This document shows, piece after piece, positions 17,184 to 26,514 of a stretch of DNA of 64,000 nucleotides (position 1 is its first letter; the number at the start of each line of letters is the position of its first letter). Below the pieces are notes generated by a model. The model was not told the DNA's origin. It saw nothing but the letters and a program-made list of their open reading frames with translations, and searched no databases. The stretch spans positions 186,001 through 250,000 of the forward strand of contig SPIA01000001.1 of NCBI GenBank assembly GCA_004535795.1, in the 5' to 3' direction. This DNA is from Gammaproteobacteria bacterium LSUCC0057 (GTDB lineage Bacteria > Pseudomonadota > Gammaproteobacteria > Pseudomonadales > Porticoccaceae). Position numbers and translations under genes: made by a program.

Positions 17184-18416
17184 TTAGGCGCGCCGGCGGC
17201 TCATCGCCACACCGCCCAGCGCCCAAAAGGTTTTTACCACTGAGCGCCAGGCGCTCATGTTTGGTTTTGGCCGCTTGCCGAGTCCGATGCGCTCCAGCTG
17301 GTGCTCGTACCAGGTGATGTCGAGCATCACCGCGGTGTCCAGCTTGGCGATGCCGGTGGTAACCTTGCGCAGCGGCAGCGGGCACTCGACACCGGACAGC
17401 AGTCGCGCACTGTAGTCGGGCATCACCGCCAGCGGCCGGGCGATGCCAATCACCGCACAGCTGCCCTCGGCCAGTGCTCGGTTCATCACCGACAGGGTGC
17501 GAAAGCCCCCGGTCACCGCCAGGGTTACCTCGGTTTGCGTCGCCAGCTGCTGGGCAAATTCAATAAAGTAAGCCTCGCGGGCGACAGTACTGGGCTTCTG
17601 ATCGACCCCGACCATACTCGGTTGTTCGTAATTGCCGCCGGAGATCTCAACCAGATCAATCCCCTCAGCTTGAAGCTGCTGCACCAGCAGTGTCGACTCC
17701 TCCTCGCTGAAGCCGCCGCGCTGGAAGTCGGCGGAGTTGAGTTTGATGGCGACGGCGAAGTCGCTGCCGACCGCAGCGCGGATAGCGCGGTAGACCTCGA
17801 TGACAAACCGGCTGCGGTTGGCAAAACTACCGCCCCACTGGTCGCTGCGCTGGTTTTGCAGTGGCGACAAGAATTGGCTGCACAGGTAGCCGTGGGCGGC
17901 GTGGATCTGCACGCCACTGAAACCACACTGTTTAGCCTGCTCGGCGGCCCAGGCAAACTGGCCAATAATTGTCCAGATCTCCGCCTCAGTAAGCGCCCGC
18001 GGCGGGTTGAACATGGCAGCCAAGTCGCCCCCCAGCGGGATCGCCGAGGGCGATACCGGCTCTTTGCAAAGCACGCTAGGTATCTGTTTGCCGGGGTGGT
18101 TGAGCTGCATCCATAGCTGGGTGTTGTTGGTGCTGCCGCTCTGGGCCCAGCGCTTGAACAGCGCCAGGTCGGAGCGTTCATCGAGCACCACGTTGCGCGG
18201 CTCACCGAGCGCGTTGCGGTCGACCATCACGTTGCCGGTGACGACAATGCCGGTCTCCCCTTTGGCCCACTGCGCGTAAAGATTGATCAGCTCCGGTGAG
18301 GGGTTGGCGTGGCGGTCGGCCAACTGCTCGCTCATCGCCGACTTAAATAGACGGTTTTTGCTCTGGCATACGGTGCCGATGGTCAGCGGGGTGGCAATAG
18401 ATGGCTGCTCGGTCAT
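17184..18416 (-). CDS. Old Yellow Enzyme-family NADH:flavin oxidoreductase
   Basis: FMN TIM-barrel reductase of about 410 residues. The family signature HAAHGYLCSQFLSPLQNQRS, followed by DQWGG, is present, as is the N-terminal KNRLFKSAMSE. It ends without the iron-sulfur/FAD domains of 2,4-dienoyl-CoA reductase. The frame stays open to 18518, but the ATG at 18416 (MTEQPSIATPL) has a GGAG nine bases upstream. It is divergent from an acyl-CoA dehydrogenase gene. A role in reducing an enone or dienoyl intermediate of the neighbouring CoA pathway is possible. Confidence 0.87.
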   Translation of the reverse strand: MTEQPSIATPLTIGTVCQSKNRLFKSAMSEQLADRHANPSPELINLYAQWAKGETGIVVTGNVMVDRNALGEPRNVVLDERSDLALFKRWAQSGSTNNTQLWMQLNHPGKQIPSVLCKEPVSPSAIPLGGDLAAMFNPPRALTEAEIWTIIGQFAWAAEQAKQCGFSGVQIHAAHGYLCSQFLSPLQNQRSDQWGGSFANRSRFVIEVYRAIRAAVGSDFAVAIKLNSADFQRGGFSEEESTLLVQQLQAEGIDLVEISGGNYEQPSMVGVDQKPSTVAREAYFIEFAQQLATQTEVTLAVTGGFRTLSVMNRALAEGSCAVIGIARPLAVMPDYSARLLSGVECPLPLRKVTTGIAKLDTAVMLDITWYEHQLERIGLGKRPKPNMSAWRSVVKTFWALGGVAMSRRRA

Positions 18417-18548
18417 AGTGAGGGGCTCCGGCCGATTTCTCTGGGTTAATTTTTGCGTTAAGTTGGCTGCTGAATCTGTCCGGCAGTACAGTGCCGGCGC
18501 AGTTTTGCACAGAACCATTACGTCTTACCAGCCAAAAAGGGTTTTGCC

Positions 18549-20327
18549 ATGCCTCTGCTGTCTATGCGCGATATGCATTTTTTACTGTTCGATCTGCTCA
18601 ATGTCGAGTCGTTGACCGCGAGTGGGCGCTACAGCGACCACTCGCGTGAGACCTTTGAGCAAGCGCTGACAACTGCCGAGCAGATTGGCACGCGTTATTT
18701 TTTACCGCACAACGCCGAGGCAGATGCCAACGAACCCACCTTTGACGGTGAGCGTGTCCACACCCTGCCGGCGGTCAAAGAGGCCTTTCATCATTTCGTC
18801 GAGGCCGGGCTGTTGAACGCCTCGGTCTCTTTTGAACAGGGCGGCATGCAGCTGCCAGCCACCGTTGCTGCGGCCTGTCACGCCTTTACCACCGCGGCCA
18901 ACACCTCCACCGCCGCCTATCCTTTTCTGACCATCGCCGCCGCCAATTTGATCGAACACTTCGCCAGCGACCCACTCAAACAGAGCTACCTGCCACTGCT
19001 GCGCGATGGCCGCGCCGCCGGTACCATGGCTCTCACCGAGCCCAATGTCGGCTCCTCGCTGGCAGACATTACCACCAAAGCGATGGTTACTGAGCACGAC
19101 CACTATCTGATTAGCGGCGGCAAAATGTACATCTCCGGCGGCGATCAGGATATCACCGACAACATTGTCCACCTGGTGTTGGCGCGGGTGGTGGGCGATG
19201 ACCCCGGTGTGAAGGGCATCTCACTGTTTTTAGTGCCCAAGTGGGAGCTGCTGGAGGGCGACGAGCGGCGCCGCAACGATGTCAAATTGGCCGGCTTGCT
19301 GCACAAAATGGGCTACCGCGGTACCACCTCTACAGTGCTCAATTTTGGTGAGCAGGGTGACTGCCGCGGCTACTTAATCGGCGAGCGCGGCCGCGGCCTC
19401 AGCTATATGTTTATGATGATGAACGAGGCGCGTATCGGCGTTGGCGCCGGTGCCGCGGCGATGGCCTGCCGCGGTTTTCAGGAGTCGTTGGAGTACGCCC
19501 GCAACCGCCCGCAGGGGCGCCACCCAGATGACAAACAGCCAGGCTCAAAGCCGGTAGCCATTATTGAACACGCCGATGTCAAACGCATGCTGCTGGCGCA
19601 AAAGTGTTACGCCGAGGGTTCAATGGCGCTCATTCTGTGGGCCAACAGCTTGGTCGACGCCATCGCCATCTGTGAGCAGCCCGACCAGCGTCAACAGCTC
19701 ACCGAGCTGCTCGATCTGATCACCCCGGTGGCAAAATCGTGGCCCTCCAAATATGGCCCCGAGGCCAACTCACTGGCCATTCAGGTGCTCGGCGGCTCGG
19801 GTTACATCCGCGAGTACCCAGTCGAGCAGCTCTACCGCGACAACCGCCTCAACCCAATCCACGAGGGCACCGAAGGTATTCAGGGGATCGACTTGCTGGG
19901 GCGCAAAGTGTGGCAGGCCGGCGGTGCCGGGGTTCGCCACCTGTTGGCCGAGATAGAACAGAGTGCCGTAGCGGCACTGCAACAGCCGGAAACTGCTGCT
20001 TGGGGTGAGCAGCTGCAACACTACGCGGCGCTGTGGCAGCAGACACTGCAGTCGCTGGCACCGCTGCTGCAGCAACAGCCGCGGCTCGGCTTAGCCAATG
20101 CCACACTGTTTTTAGAGGCTACCGGCCACTTAATGATTGGCTGGTTGTGGTTGCGCCAAGCGCTGGCCGCGCAAAAGCTCGCTGAGCAAGAGCCCCATCT
20201 AGCCGCCGGCAAGCTAGCCGCCTGCCGATTCTTTTATGTCTGGGAGCTGCCCAAGTTAACGCAGTGGTGTGCGCTGCTGCAGAGCGCCGACGACACCACT
20301 TTGACGATGCAGGACGAGTGGTTTTAA
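18549..20327 (+). CDS. Long acyl-CoA dehydrogenase (592 residues)
   Basis: FAD enzyme that desaturates an acyl-CoA thioester. The N-terminal extension (YSDHSRETFEQALTTAEQIG), substrate loop GTMALTEPNVGSSLAD, middle-domain MYISGGDQD and C-terminal IQVLGGSGYIREYPVEQLYRD are those of the long FadE/DmdC-type subgroup, which carry an extra C-terminal helical domain. The last 110 residues here are that domain. It is divergent from the OYE gene and stops seven bases before the convergent RidA-like gene. The substrate is unknown; its place next to the aromatic CoA block suggests beta-oxidation of a ring-derived acyl-CoA. Confidence 0.92.
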   Translation: MPLLSMRDMHFLLFDLLNVESLTASGRYSDHSRETFEQALTTAEQIGTRYFLPHNAEADANEPTFDGERVHTLPAVKEAFHHFVEAGLLNASVSFEQGGMQLPATVAAACHAFTTAANTSTAAYPFLTIAAANLIEHFASDPLKQSYLPLLRDGRAAGTMALTEPNVGSSLADITTKAMVTEHDHYLISGGKMYISGGDQDITDNIVHLVLARVVGDDPGVKGISLFLVPKWELLEGDERRRNDVKLAGLLHKMGYRGTTSTVLNFGEQGDCRGYLIGERGRGLSYMFMMMNEARIGVGAGAAAMACRGFQESLEYARNRPQGRHPDDKQPGSKPVAIIEHADVKRMLLAQKCYAEGSMALILWANSLVDAIAICEQPDQRQQLTELLDLITPVAKSWPSKYGPEANSLAIQVLGGSGYIREYPVEQLYRDNRLNPIHEGTEGIQGIDLLGRKVWQAGGAGVRHLLAEIEQSAVAALQQPETAAWGEQLQHYAALWQQTLQSLAPLLQQQPRLGLANATLFLEATGHLMIGWLWLRQALAAQKLAEQEPHLAAGKLAACRFFYVWELPKLTQWCALLQSADDTTLTMQDEWF

Positions 20328-20333
20328 CCGCGG

Positions 20334-20726
20334 TTATTTTACCGCGGTCATCTCAATTTCGACCTTGGCGCGCTCTTCCATCAGGCCGCTGACCTCAACT
20401 ACAGCCATCGGCGGGTAGTGGCGGCCGATCACCTCGCGGTAGACCATGCCGATCTCTTTGAGGTTGTTGTTGTACTCGCTGCGGTCGGTGACATACCAAG
20501 TGAGCCGGACAATGTGCTCGGGGCCGGCGTCGGCCTCGCGGAGAATGTCGACAAGGTTCTCCAAGGTCTGCTGCAACTGGCCGACAAAGCTGTCGGTCTC
20601 AAATTCGCACTGCTTGTTCCAGCCTATCAACCCGCCGCTAAAGATCATCTGTTGGCCGCTGGCAATAACGCCATTGGAGTAGCCGCGCGGCTTGAGCCAA
20701 TCTTCTGGTTGCAGGTGGGTGTGCAT
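20334..20726 (-). CDS. RidA/YjgF-family protein
   Basis: Small trimeric-fold protein of 130 residues with YSNGVIASGQQMIFSGG near the N-terminus and ERAKVEIEMTAV at the end. Classical RidA hydrolyses enamines and imines using an arginine about seven residues before VEIE. At that place this protein has a Gly/Leu stretch, so the canonical catalytic Arg is not evident. It may belong to the Rid subgroups found in catabolic loci. Its neighbours would generate an enamine (an amino-oxo-cyclohexene CoA ester), which makes a role there attractive but unproven. Confidence 0.88.
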   Translation of the reverse strand: MHTHLQPEDWLKPRGYSNGVIASGQQMIFSGGLIGWNKQCEFETDSFVGQLQQTLENLVDILREADAGPEHIVRLTWYVTDRSEYNNNLKEIGMVYREVIGRHYPPMAVVEVSGLMEERAKVEIEMTAVK

Positions 20727-20773
20727 GGCAGTTCCTTTATTTTTTTTGAGGTAAGCGTGATCCGAGTTTTTAT

Positions 20774-20801
20774 TTTATACCTAAAATAGCTCTCCTCGCA
20801 A
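20774..20801 (-). promoter_or_regulatory. Candidate sigma-70 promoter for the RidA-like gene
   Basis: On the minus strand TTGCGA is followed after 16 bases by TATAAA, about 48 bases before the RidA-like ATG at 20726. It lies in the 281-base divergent spacer before the cyclase gene. For the plus-strand cyclase operon I see no equally good promoter in that spacer. Confidence 0.5.
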
Positions 20802-21007
20802 CTGGCCATTGATCACCGTTAATGCTTGTAAATACAGTTCGCTAGGGGTAAAGTTTTAAACATAAAGTAAATCGTCGCAAAAGCTACGGTCAGCCCAAAA
20901 TGTGCCGAGGTGGTGCCAATATGCGGCGGCCTGTGTAGACTCACTGAGCGGGCTCGGCAGGGCGCGCTGCTAGCCATACAATACAGACAACCGAGAGAGG
21001 GAATAGC

Positions 21008-21790
21008 ATGAGCCAGTCAGTACTCACCAATCTAGTCGCCGGTATCGCCAGTGGCTCAATAAAAATGGTCGATCTCACTGAGACACTGCGTGAAGACTAC
21101 CCAACCATTCAGCTGCCGCCCGAGTTTGGCCAGGCGCTACCGTTCAAGAAAGAGGTGATCTCCCACTACGACGAGAACGGCCCCGCCTGGAGCTGGAGCA
21201 ACTTCTCAATGAGCGAGCACACTGGCACCCACCTCGATGCGCCTGCCCACTGGGTGTCGGGTAAAGATGTTGTCAACGGCACTGTCGACACGATGCCGAT
21301 GGAACAGATGATTGCGCCGGTCTGTGTGATCGACTGCTCGGCGGAGGTCGCCGCTGACAAGGGTTTTATTTTGACCAAGCAGCACTTGCTCGACTGGGAG
21401 GCGCAGCACGGCCAGATCCCGGCCGGCAGCTGGGTGTTCTTGCGCTCCGATTGGCGCAAGGTGGCCGACCCTGACAACTACATTAATATGCAAGAGGACG
21501 GCGCCCACTCGCCCGGTCCAGACGGCGAGTGCGTGCTGTTTCTGATTAACGAGCGCGACGTGCTCGGTTTTGGCACCGAGTGTGTCGGCACCGATGCCGG
21601 CCAAGGCTTCTTTATGGACCCGCCGCTGCCGTGCCATTTTTATATGCACGGCAACGGCAAGTTGGGCCTGCAGTGTATGACCAACCTCGATCTGCTGCCA
21701 GCCACCGGTGCGGTGGTGATCTCGCCGCCATTGAAGATTATTGAGGGCTCGGGCAGCCCGCTGCGGGTGATGGCGCTAGTGCCGGCTTAA
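21008..21790 (+). CDS. Cyclase-family metal hydrolase (isatin hydrolase / kynurenine formamidase-like)
   Basis: Mn/Zn hydrolase of 260 residues with the family metal motif HTGTHLDAPAHW (H-x-G-T-H-x-D-x-P-x-H). FGTECVGTDAG and PCHFYMHGNGKLGLQCM also fit. KynB enzymes are about 210 residues; the length here and the LPPEFGQ and GPAWSWSNFSMSEHTGTH stretches are closer to isatin hydrolase as I remember it. Such an enzyme opens the lactam ring of isatin to isatinate. It stands immediately before iorA and iorB on the same strand (45-base gap), so the product may be the 2-oxoacid they use. The substrate is inference. Confidence 0.8.
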   Translation: MSQSVLTNLVAGIASGSIKMVDLTETLREDYPTIQLPPEFGQALPFKKEVISHYDENGPAWSWSNFSMSEHTGTHLDAPAHWVSGKDVVNGTVDTMPMEQMIAPVCVIDCSAEVAADKGFILTKQHLLDWEAQHGQIPAGSWVFLRSDWRKVADPDNYINMQEDGAHSPGPDGECVLFLINERDVLGFGTECVGTDAGQGFFMDPPLPCHFYMHGNGKLGLQCMTNLDLLPATGAVVISPPLKIIEGSGSPLRVMALVPA

Positions 21791-21835
21791 CAGCATTCAA
21801 TTTAGAACCATCAGTGAGAGGATAGCGCGCAAACC

Positions 21836-24016
21836 ATGGCAGAGCGTTCTTTTAAAAAAGAGGTAGAGCACCTGCGCTTGGGTGCCGGTGAGGTGTTTCG
21901 CGGCGAGGGTATCCTCGCCATCACCAAAGCGCTGTTGCAGTCTGGGGTTGGCTATGTCGGCGGCTACCAAGGCTCGCCGATCTCGCATCTGATGGACGTG
22001 TTGGCCGACTCGCAAGAGATTCTCGGCGAGCTCGGCGTCCACTTTGAACAGAGCGGCAGCGAGGCGACCGCGGCGAGTATGTTGGCTGCCTCAATCAACT
22101 ACCCGATACGCGGCGCAGTGGCTTGGAAGTCTACCGTCGGCACCAACGTCGCCAGTGATGCGTTGGCCAACTTGGCCAGCAGTGGTGTCACCGGCGGCGC
22201 CATGGTGGTGGTCGGGGAAGATTACGGCGAGGGCTCCAGCATCATGCAGGAGCGCACCCACGCCTTCGCCATGAAGTCGCAGATGTGGCTGCTCGATCCG
22301 CGCCCCAACTTGCCCTCTATTGTCGATCTTATCGAGAAAGGCTTTGAACTCTCGGAAGTGAGCAACACGCCGCTGTTTTTGATGGTGCGCATCCGCACCT
22401 GTCACGTCACCGGCGAATTTATCGCCAAGGACAACCAGCCGCCACAGTTCAGCCGCAGCAACACTATCGACCCGCAGCGGCAGCTCGACAAGATCATTCT
22501 GCCGCCGATTATCTTTGAGCAGGAGCGCGACAAAATCGCCAAGCGGCTACCCGCGGCTCGGGCGTTTATCGCCGAGCATCAGCTCAATGAGCGGTTTGCC
22601 GGCGCCGCCGATGAGGTCGGCATTGTCATTCAGGGCGGTCTCTACAACACCGCCATCCGCGCCCTCGAGCGGTTGGGGCTGGCCGACGCCTTTGGCAACA
22701 GCCAGCTACCGCTCTATGTGCTCAATGTCACCTATCCGCTGCTGCCCGATGAGCTGTTGAGCTTTGCCGCCGGCAAGCGCCACCTATTGGTCATCGAAGA
22801 GGGGCAGCCCAACTACATCGAGCAAGAGATAGGGCTGATGCTGCGCAATGCCGGCAGTGCAGTGACACTGCACGGTGCCGGGCTGATGCCGGGCTTTGGC
22901 GAGTACACCGGCACCATGGCGCTCGACGGTATGGCTGCTTTTGTCGCCCTCACCACTCCCGCTGGGATCGATGCCGAGCAGGTCGAGGCGCGCTACCAGC
23001 AGCAGCGCACCGGTGTCAGCGACGAACATCTGCAGCTGCTTGGCGACAACATCGTCGCCCGCCCGGCCGGGCTCTGCACCGGCTGCCCAGAGCGGCCGCT
23101 GTTCAGCGCCGTCAAGCAGGTGCAGCAGGAGCGCGGCAGCCAATTTCATATCTCCGCCGATATCGGCTGCCACGCCTTTGCCACGCTGCCGCCGTTCAAC
23201 CTCGGCAACACCATTATGGGTTACGGCTTCTCGCTGGCCGCTTCGTCGGCGATCCGCGCCAAGCTGCCGCACCGCGCCATCAGCATCATGGGCGACGGTG
23301 GTTTTTGGCACAACGGCCTCACCACTGGGGTGGCCAGCGCGGTCTACAACAAGCACGACGGCATCTTAATTATTGTCGACAACGGCTACTCTGCGGCCAC
23401 CGGCGGCCAGGATATCCCCAGTTTTGTTAAGCCGGAAAACCTCATCGCCACCACCCGTGAGGAGCGCCCCGACAACCAGCCGATCGAGGCGGCGGTGCGC
23501 GGTGTCGGCGTCGAGTGGGTGCGCACAGTCACCACCTATGAAATTGCCGAGATGAAAGCGACCCTGCAGGAGGCGCTCGACACCGACTACGCCGGCCTCA
23601 AGGTGATCATCGCCGAGGGCGAGTGCATGCTCAACAAGCAGCGGCGCATCAAACCGCAGCTTAAAAAGCGTATTAACGATGGCGTGCGCACCGTCAAAGA
23701 GCGTTTCGTCGTCGACCCCGACACCTGCACCGGCGACCACGCCTGTATCCGCATCTCTGGCTGCCCGTCGCTGACCATCAAAGAGAACCCCGACCCGCTG
23801 CGGGTCGATCCGGTCGCCTATGTCGACAACAGCTGTGTCGGCTGCGGCGTCTGTGGCGGCAACGCCCACAGCGCCATTCTCTGCCCATCGTTCTCGCGCG
23901 CCGAGGTGGTCTACAACCCCAATTGGCGCGACCGCGCGTTGCGCCGCCTGCGCGACGGGGTGATCGGTACGCTGCAGCGCCGGCTCGACCGTCAACAAGC
24001 GAGGAGTGCGCTGTGA
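21836..24016 (+). CDS. iorA: Indolepyruvate:ferredoxin oxidoreductase-like alpha subunit
   Basis: TPP-dependent 2-oxoacid oxidoreductase subunit of 726 residues; with IorB it decarboxylates an aryl 2-oxoacid to the acyl-CoA and reduces ferredoxin. The pyrimidine-binding domain is N-terminal (GYVGGYQGSPISHLMDVL), the TPP motif GDGGFWHNGLTTG with later DNGYSAATGG lies near residue 485, and a C-terminal iron-sulfur region (about 630-685) has CTGDHACIRISGCP and CVGCGVCGG. The first set is atypical compared with archaeal IorA, but I recall it from proteobacterial members. It is translationally coupled to iorB. In the isatin scheme it would convert isatinate to anthraniloyl-CoA. Confidence 0.92.
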   Translation: MAERSFKKEVEHLRLGAGEVFRGEGILAITKALLQSGVGYVGGYQGSPISHLMDVLADSQEILGELGVHFEQSGSEATAASMLAASINYPIRGAVAWKSTVGTNVASDALANLASSGVTGGAMVVVGEDYGEGSSIMQERTHAFAMKSQMWLLDPRPNLPSIVDLIEKGFELSEVSNTPLFLMVRIRTCHVTGEFIAKDNQPPQFSRSNTIDPQRQLDKIILPPIIFEQERDKIAKRLPAARAFIAEHQLNERFAGAADEVGIVIQGGLYNTAIRALERLGLADAFGNSQLPLYVLNVTYPLLPDELLSFAAGKRHLLVIEEGQPNYIEQEIGLMLRNAGSAVTLHGAGLMPGFGEYTGTMALDGMAAFVALTTPAGIDAEQVEARYQQQRTGVSDEHLQLLGDNIVARPAGLCTGCPERPLFSAVKQVQQERGSQFHISADIGCHAFATLPPFNLGNTIMGYGFSLAASSAIRAKLPHRAISIMGDGGFWHNGLTTGVASAVYNKHDGILIIVDNGYSAATGGQDIPSFVKPENLIATTREERPDNQPIEAAVRGVGVEWVRTVTTYEIAEMKATLQEALDTDYAGLKVIIAEGECMLNKQRRIKPQLKKRINDGVRTVKERFVVDPDTCTGDHACIRISGCPSLTIKENPDPLRVDPVAYVDNSCVGCGVCGGNAHSAILCPSFSRAEVVYNPNWRDRALRRLRDGVIGTLQRRLDRQQARSAL

Positions 24017-25488
24017 GTGCCGCCAGTATTCGAATTGTCATTGCCGCACTCGGCGGCGAGGGGGGCGGCGTACTCGGCAAGTGGATCGCCGACATGGCCG
24101 ACCGCAACGGCTACCAGACCCAGACCACCTCGGTGCCGGGCGTCGCCCAGCGCACCGGTGCGACCATCTATTACCTCGAGCTATTCCCGCGCAGCGCGGT
24201 GGCAGCCGCCAGCCCGGTGTTGTCGATGTTTCCCGCCCCCGGCGATGTCGATCTGGTCATCTGCTCAGAGATCGTGGAAGCGGGTCGCATGGTCCAGCGC
24301 GGTTTCGTGACGCCCCAGCGCACCACGCTGATTAGCTCTACCCACCGCAGCTACGGCATTGCCGAGAAGCAGCACTGGGCCGATGGCAGCGCCGATAAAT
24401 TGGCCATCGCCACCGTCTGTCGCGACAGCGCCAAGCGCTTTATCGGCTTTGACATGCAAGAGACCGCCCGCGCCCACGACAGTGTCATCAATGCGGCGCT
24501 GTTTGGCGCCATCGCCGCCACCGAGCTGCTGCCGTTCGCCCGCGAGGCGTTTGAACAGACCATTCGCGACGGCAAGATCGCCGTCGAATCGAACTTGGCG
24601 ACCTTTGCCGCCAGTTTTGAGCGCGCTTTGGCCTTCAACAGCAGCAGTGACAATGTCGTCGAACTGTTTGAGCCGGCCGCGACCCCGGTCGCTGCGCCGC
24701 GCACCGCCACCACCGCCAGCGGGCGCGCGCTGCTGGCGCGGGTAGAGCAGCTGCCGGAGTCGGCGCAGGCGCTGGCCTGGCTCGGTGTCGAGCGGCTCGC
24801 CGACTACCAAGACCACGCCTATGCCGCCAGTTATCTGGACATGCTCGAGACGTTGCCGCGCGACCCGCAGCTGCTCGAGGAGATGGCGCGTTACCTAGCG
24901 CTGTGGATGGCCTTTGAAGATTTGCCGCGGGTCGCCCAGTTAAAAATTCGCAGCAGCCGCTTTGCCCGCTACCGCCAAGAGGTCAAAGCCGGTGCCGACC
25001 AGCCGCTGCACATGGTCGAGTTTCTGCACCCGCGGGTTGAGGAGTTTTGCGGACTGATGCCGCGCCGGCTCGGCCAGTGGGCGCTGGGCTCGGCACTGAT
25101 GGGCAAGCTGCTCGGGCTGTTCGCCAAGCCGCGCCACTTTCGCACCAACCACCTGAGTGGCTTTTTGGTCTTCTATCTGGTCGCTGGATTGCGCCGCTTC
25201 CGGCGCGGCTCGCTGGCCTTCCACGAAGAGCAGCAGCAGCGCCAGCGCTGGGTTGACGCGGTCGCTGCACTGGCCGGCGAAGACCTTGCCGCGGCGCGCG
25301 AGCTGGCCCACTGCGGCCGTTTTGTCAAAGGCTACAGCGATACCCGCGAGCGCGGCCTGCGCCGGGTTAACCTGATTGTCGAGGCGCTACAGCAGCGCCC
25401 GCGCAGCGCCGCAGAGATCGTCGCACTGCGCCAGCAGGCGGTCGCCGACGAGGACGGTAGCGCGCTGCGCGCAGCGCTGGCTAGTTAG
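24013..25488 (+). CDS. iorB: Indolepyruvate:ferredoxin oxidoreductase-like beta subunit with long C-terminal extension
   Basis: Gamma-domain subunit of the 2-oxoacid oxidoreductase, 491 residues. The N-terminal 190 residues are the catalytic gamma domain (ALGGEGGGVLGKWIADMA, VPGVAQRTGATIYYLE). The remaining about 290 residues are a helical extension like the DUF6537 region of long IOR proteins. The GTG at 24013 overlaps the iorA TGA (GTGA) and has GAGGAG at 24001-24006; an open frame back to 23923 is overlap only. Its stop codon overlaps the convergent MaoC stop by four bases. Confidence 0.9.
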   Translation: MSAASIRIVIAALGGEGGGVLGKWIADMADRNGYQTQTTSVPGVAQRTGATIYYLELFPRSAVAAASPVLSMFPAPGDVDLVICSEIVEAGRMVQRGFVTPQRTTLISSTHRSYGIAEKQHWADGSADKLAIATVCRDSAKRFIGFDMQETARAHDSVINAALFGAIAATELLPFAREAFEQTIRDGKIAVESNLATFAASFERALAFNSSSDNVVELFEPAATPVAAPRTATTASGRALLARVEQLPESAQALAWLGVERLADYQDHAYAASYLDMLETLPRDPQLLEEMARYLALWMAFEDLPRVAQLKIRSSRFARYRQEVKAGADQPLHMVEFLHPRVEEFCGLMPRRLGQWALGSALMGKLLGLFAKPRHFRTNHLSGFLVFYLVAGLRRFRRGSLAFHEEQQQRQRWVDAVAALAGEDLAAARELAHCGRFVKGYSDTRERGLRRVNLIVEALQQRPRSAAEIVALRQQAVADEDGSALRAALAS

Positions 25489-25979
25489 CGTTTCGCCGGG
25501 TCGCGCTCGGCGAGAATGTTGGCGACAAAGCTGCAAACGCGCTCGCCGTTCTGGTTGAACGCCTCGTTGCGGCTGCGGATGATACCCCACTTGTCGCGAA
25601 TGACGCGGTCGTCCTTCTCGATGATCTCGTAAGTAAAGGTCAGCGTGTGGCCCGGCCGCACCGGCACCAACCACTGCAGCTCGTCGATGCCGACGCCGCC
25701 ACCGTTGCGGCGGCCGTCTTGGACTCCGTGGGCGTAGTTCTCCATGTAGCTGACCATCTTGGTCATCCACACCGCGCAGATCTGCCAGCCGGAGGCGATC
25801 AAGCCGCGGTAGAGGGTGTCGCAGGCGGCGTCAAAGTCGGTGTGAAACGGCTGTGGTGCGTAGCGCTGACCAAACTCAACAATCTCACGCTCGCTAAAGG
25901 TGTGGCTGCCAAATACGTGAAACTCGCCTATCGGCAGATCTTCGTACCAGCGGCTGCGCAGCAGTGGGGTTTTATCCAT
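25485..25979 (-). CDS. MaoC-like acyl-CoA hydratase/dehydratase (first copy)
   Basis: Hot-dog-fold protein of 164 residues. The hydratase-type motif YAPQPFHTDFDAA followed by LIASGWQ is clear. It probably adds water to an enoyl-CoA or removes it. It is the last gene of the minus-strand operon that begins with the monooxygenase/reductase gene at 33454. It overlaps the start of the upstream MaoC gene by eight bases and converges tail-to-tail with iorB. The two MaoC copies may form a heterodimer, as is common for paired MaoC genes. Confidence 0.88.
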   Translation of the reverse strand: MDKTPLLRSRWYEDLPIGEFHVFGSHTFSEREIVEFGQRYAPQPFHTDFDAACDTLYRGLIASGWQICAVWMTKMVSYMENYAHGVQDGRRNGGGVGIDELQWLVPVRPGHTLTFTYEIIEKDDRVIRDKWGIIRSRNEAFNQNGERVCSFVANILAERDPAKR

Positions 25980-26445
25980 GGCGCTGCTCCTCGGCCTGCC
26001 GGCTGTCGATCATCAGCTCGCACTGCATGGTTAACACCGGTTGCTGCTGTTGGTTGTTGAGGGTCACCGCGTAGAGTGCGACGCCGTAGGGGGCGGCGGC
26101 TGGGCCGGCCTCTAGCGCGGTCAGCTCAATCGCGGCGGCGACCGACTCGCCGGCGAACAGCGGCCGCTTCCAGCGCAGCGCCGGCACCCCGCGCGAGCCG
26201 AGAATATTGACGCCGTCACCCTCTAACGCCTCGCTGAGCAGCCGCATCGCCAGGGCACAGATCTGCCAGCCGCTGGCGCACAGGCCGCCAAAAATCGACT
26301 GCTCGGCCGCCTCGGCGTCCATGTGGTAGGGCTGCGGATCAAAGTCGCGAGCAAACTCGACGACGTCGTGCTTGCTGACGGTGGTCGGGCCGGCAGTGTA
26401 GCGGTCGCCGACGGTGAGGTGTTGCCAGTAGCGGGTGGTGGTCAT
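25972..26445 (-). CDS. MaoC-like acyl-CoA hydratase/dehydratase (second copy)
   Basis: Hot-dog-fold protein of 157 residues with FARDFDPQPYHMDAEAAE and GLCASGWQICALAMRLL, closely parallel to the adjacent MaoC gene. Its stop overlaps the next gene's start by eight bases, so the two are translated together. The pair probably acts on one substrate in the CoA pathway of this block. The substrate is unknown. Confidence 0.88.
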   Translation of the reverse strand: MTTTRYWQHLTVGDRYTAGPTTVSKHDVVEFARDFDPQPYHMDAEAAEQSIFGGLCASGWQICALAMRLLSEALEGDGVNILGSRGVPALRWKRPLFAGESVAAAIELTALEAGPAAAPYGVALYAVTLNNQQQQPVLTMQCELMIDSRQAEEQRHG

Positions 26446-26514
26446 GGGGCTCCTTTGCGGGTTGCGTTGCCAAGCGGCTATGCTACACCGAATTGGCGCG
26501 CCGGCAAAAACTGG

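Noticed and set aside
21008-21790. Kynurenine formamidase as part of a kynurenine pathway
   Set aside because: No tryptophan dioxygenase or kynureninase gene lies in the window and the protein is longer than usual KynB; kept only as an alternative.
22784-23998. Minus-strand open frames over iorA
   Set aside because: Shadows of iorA; no recognisable domains.
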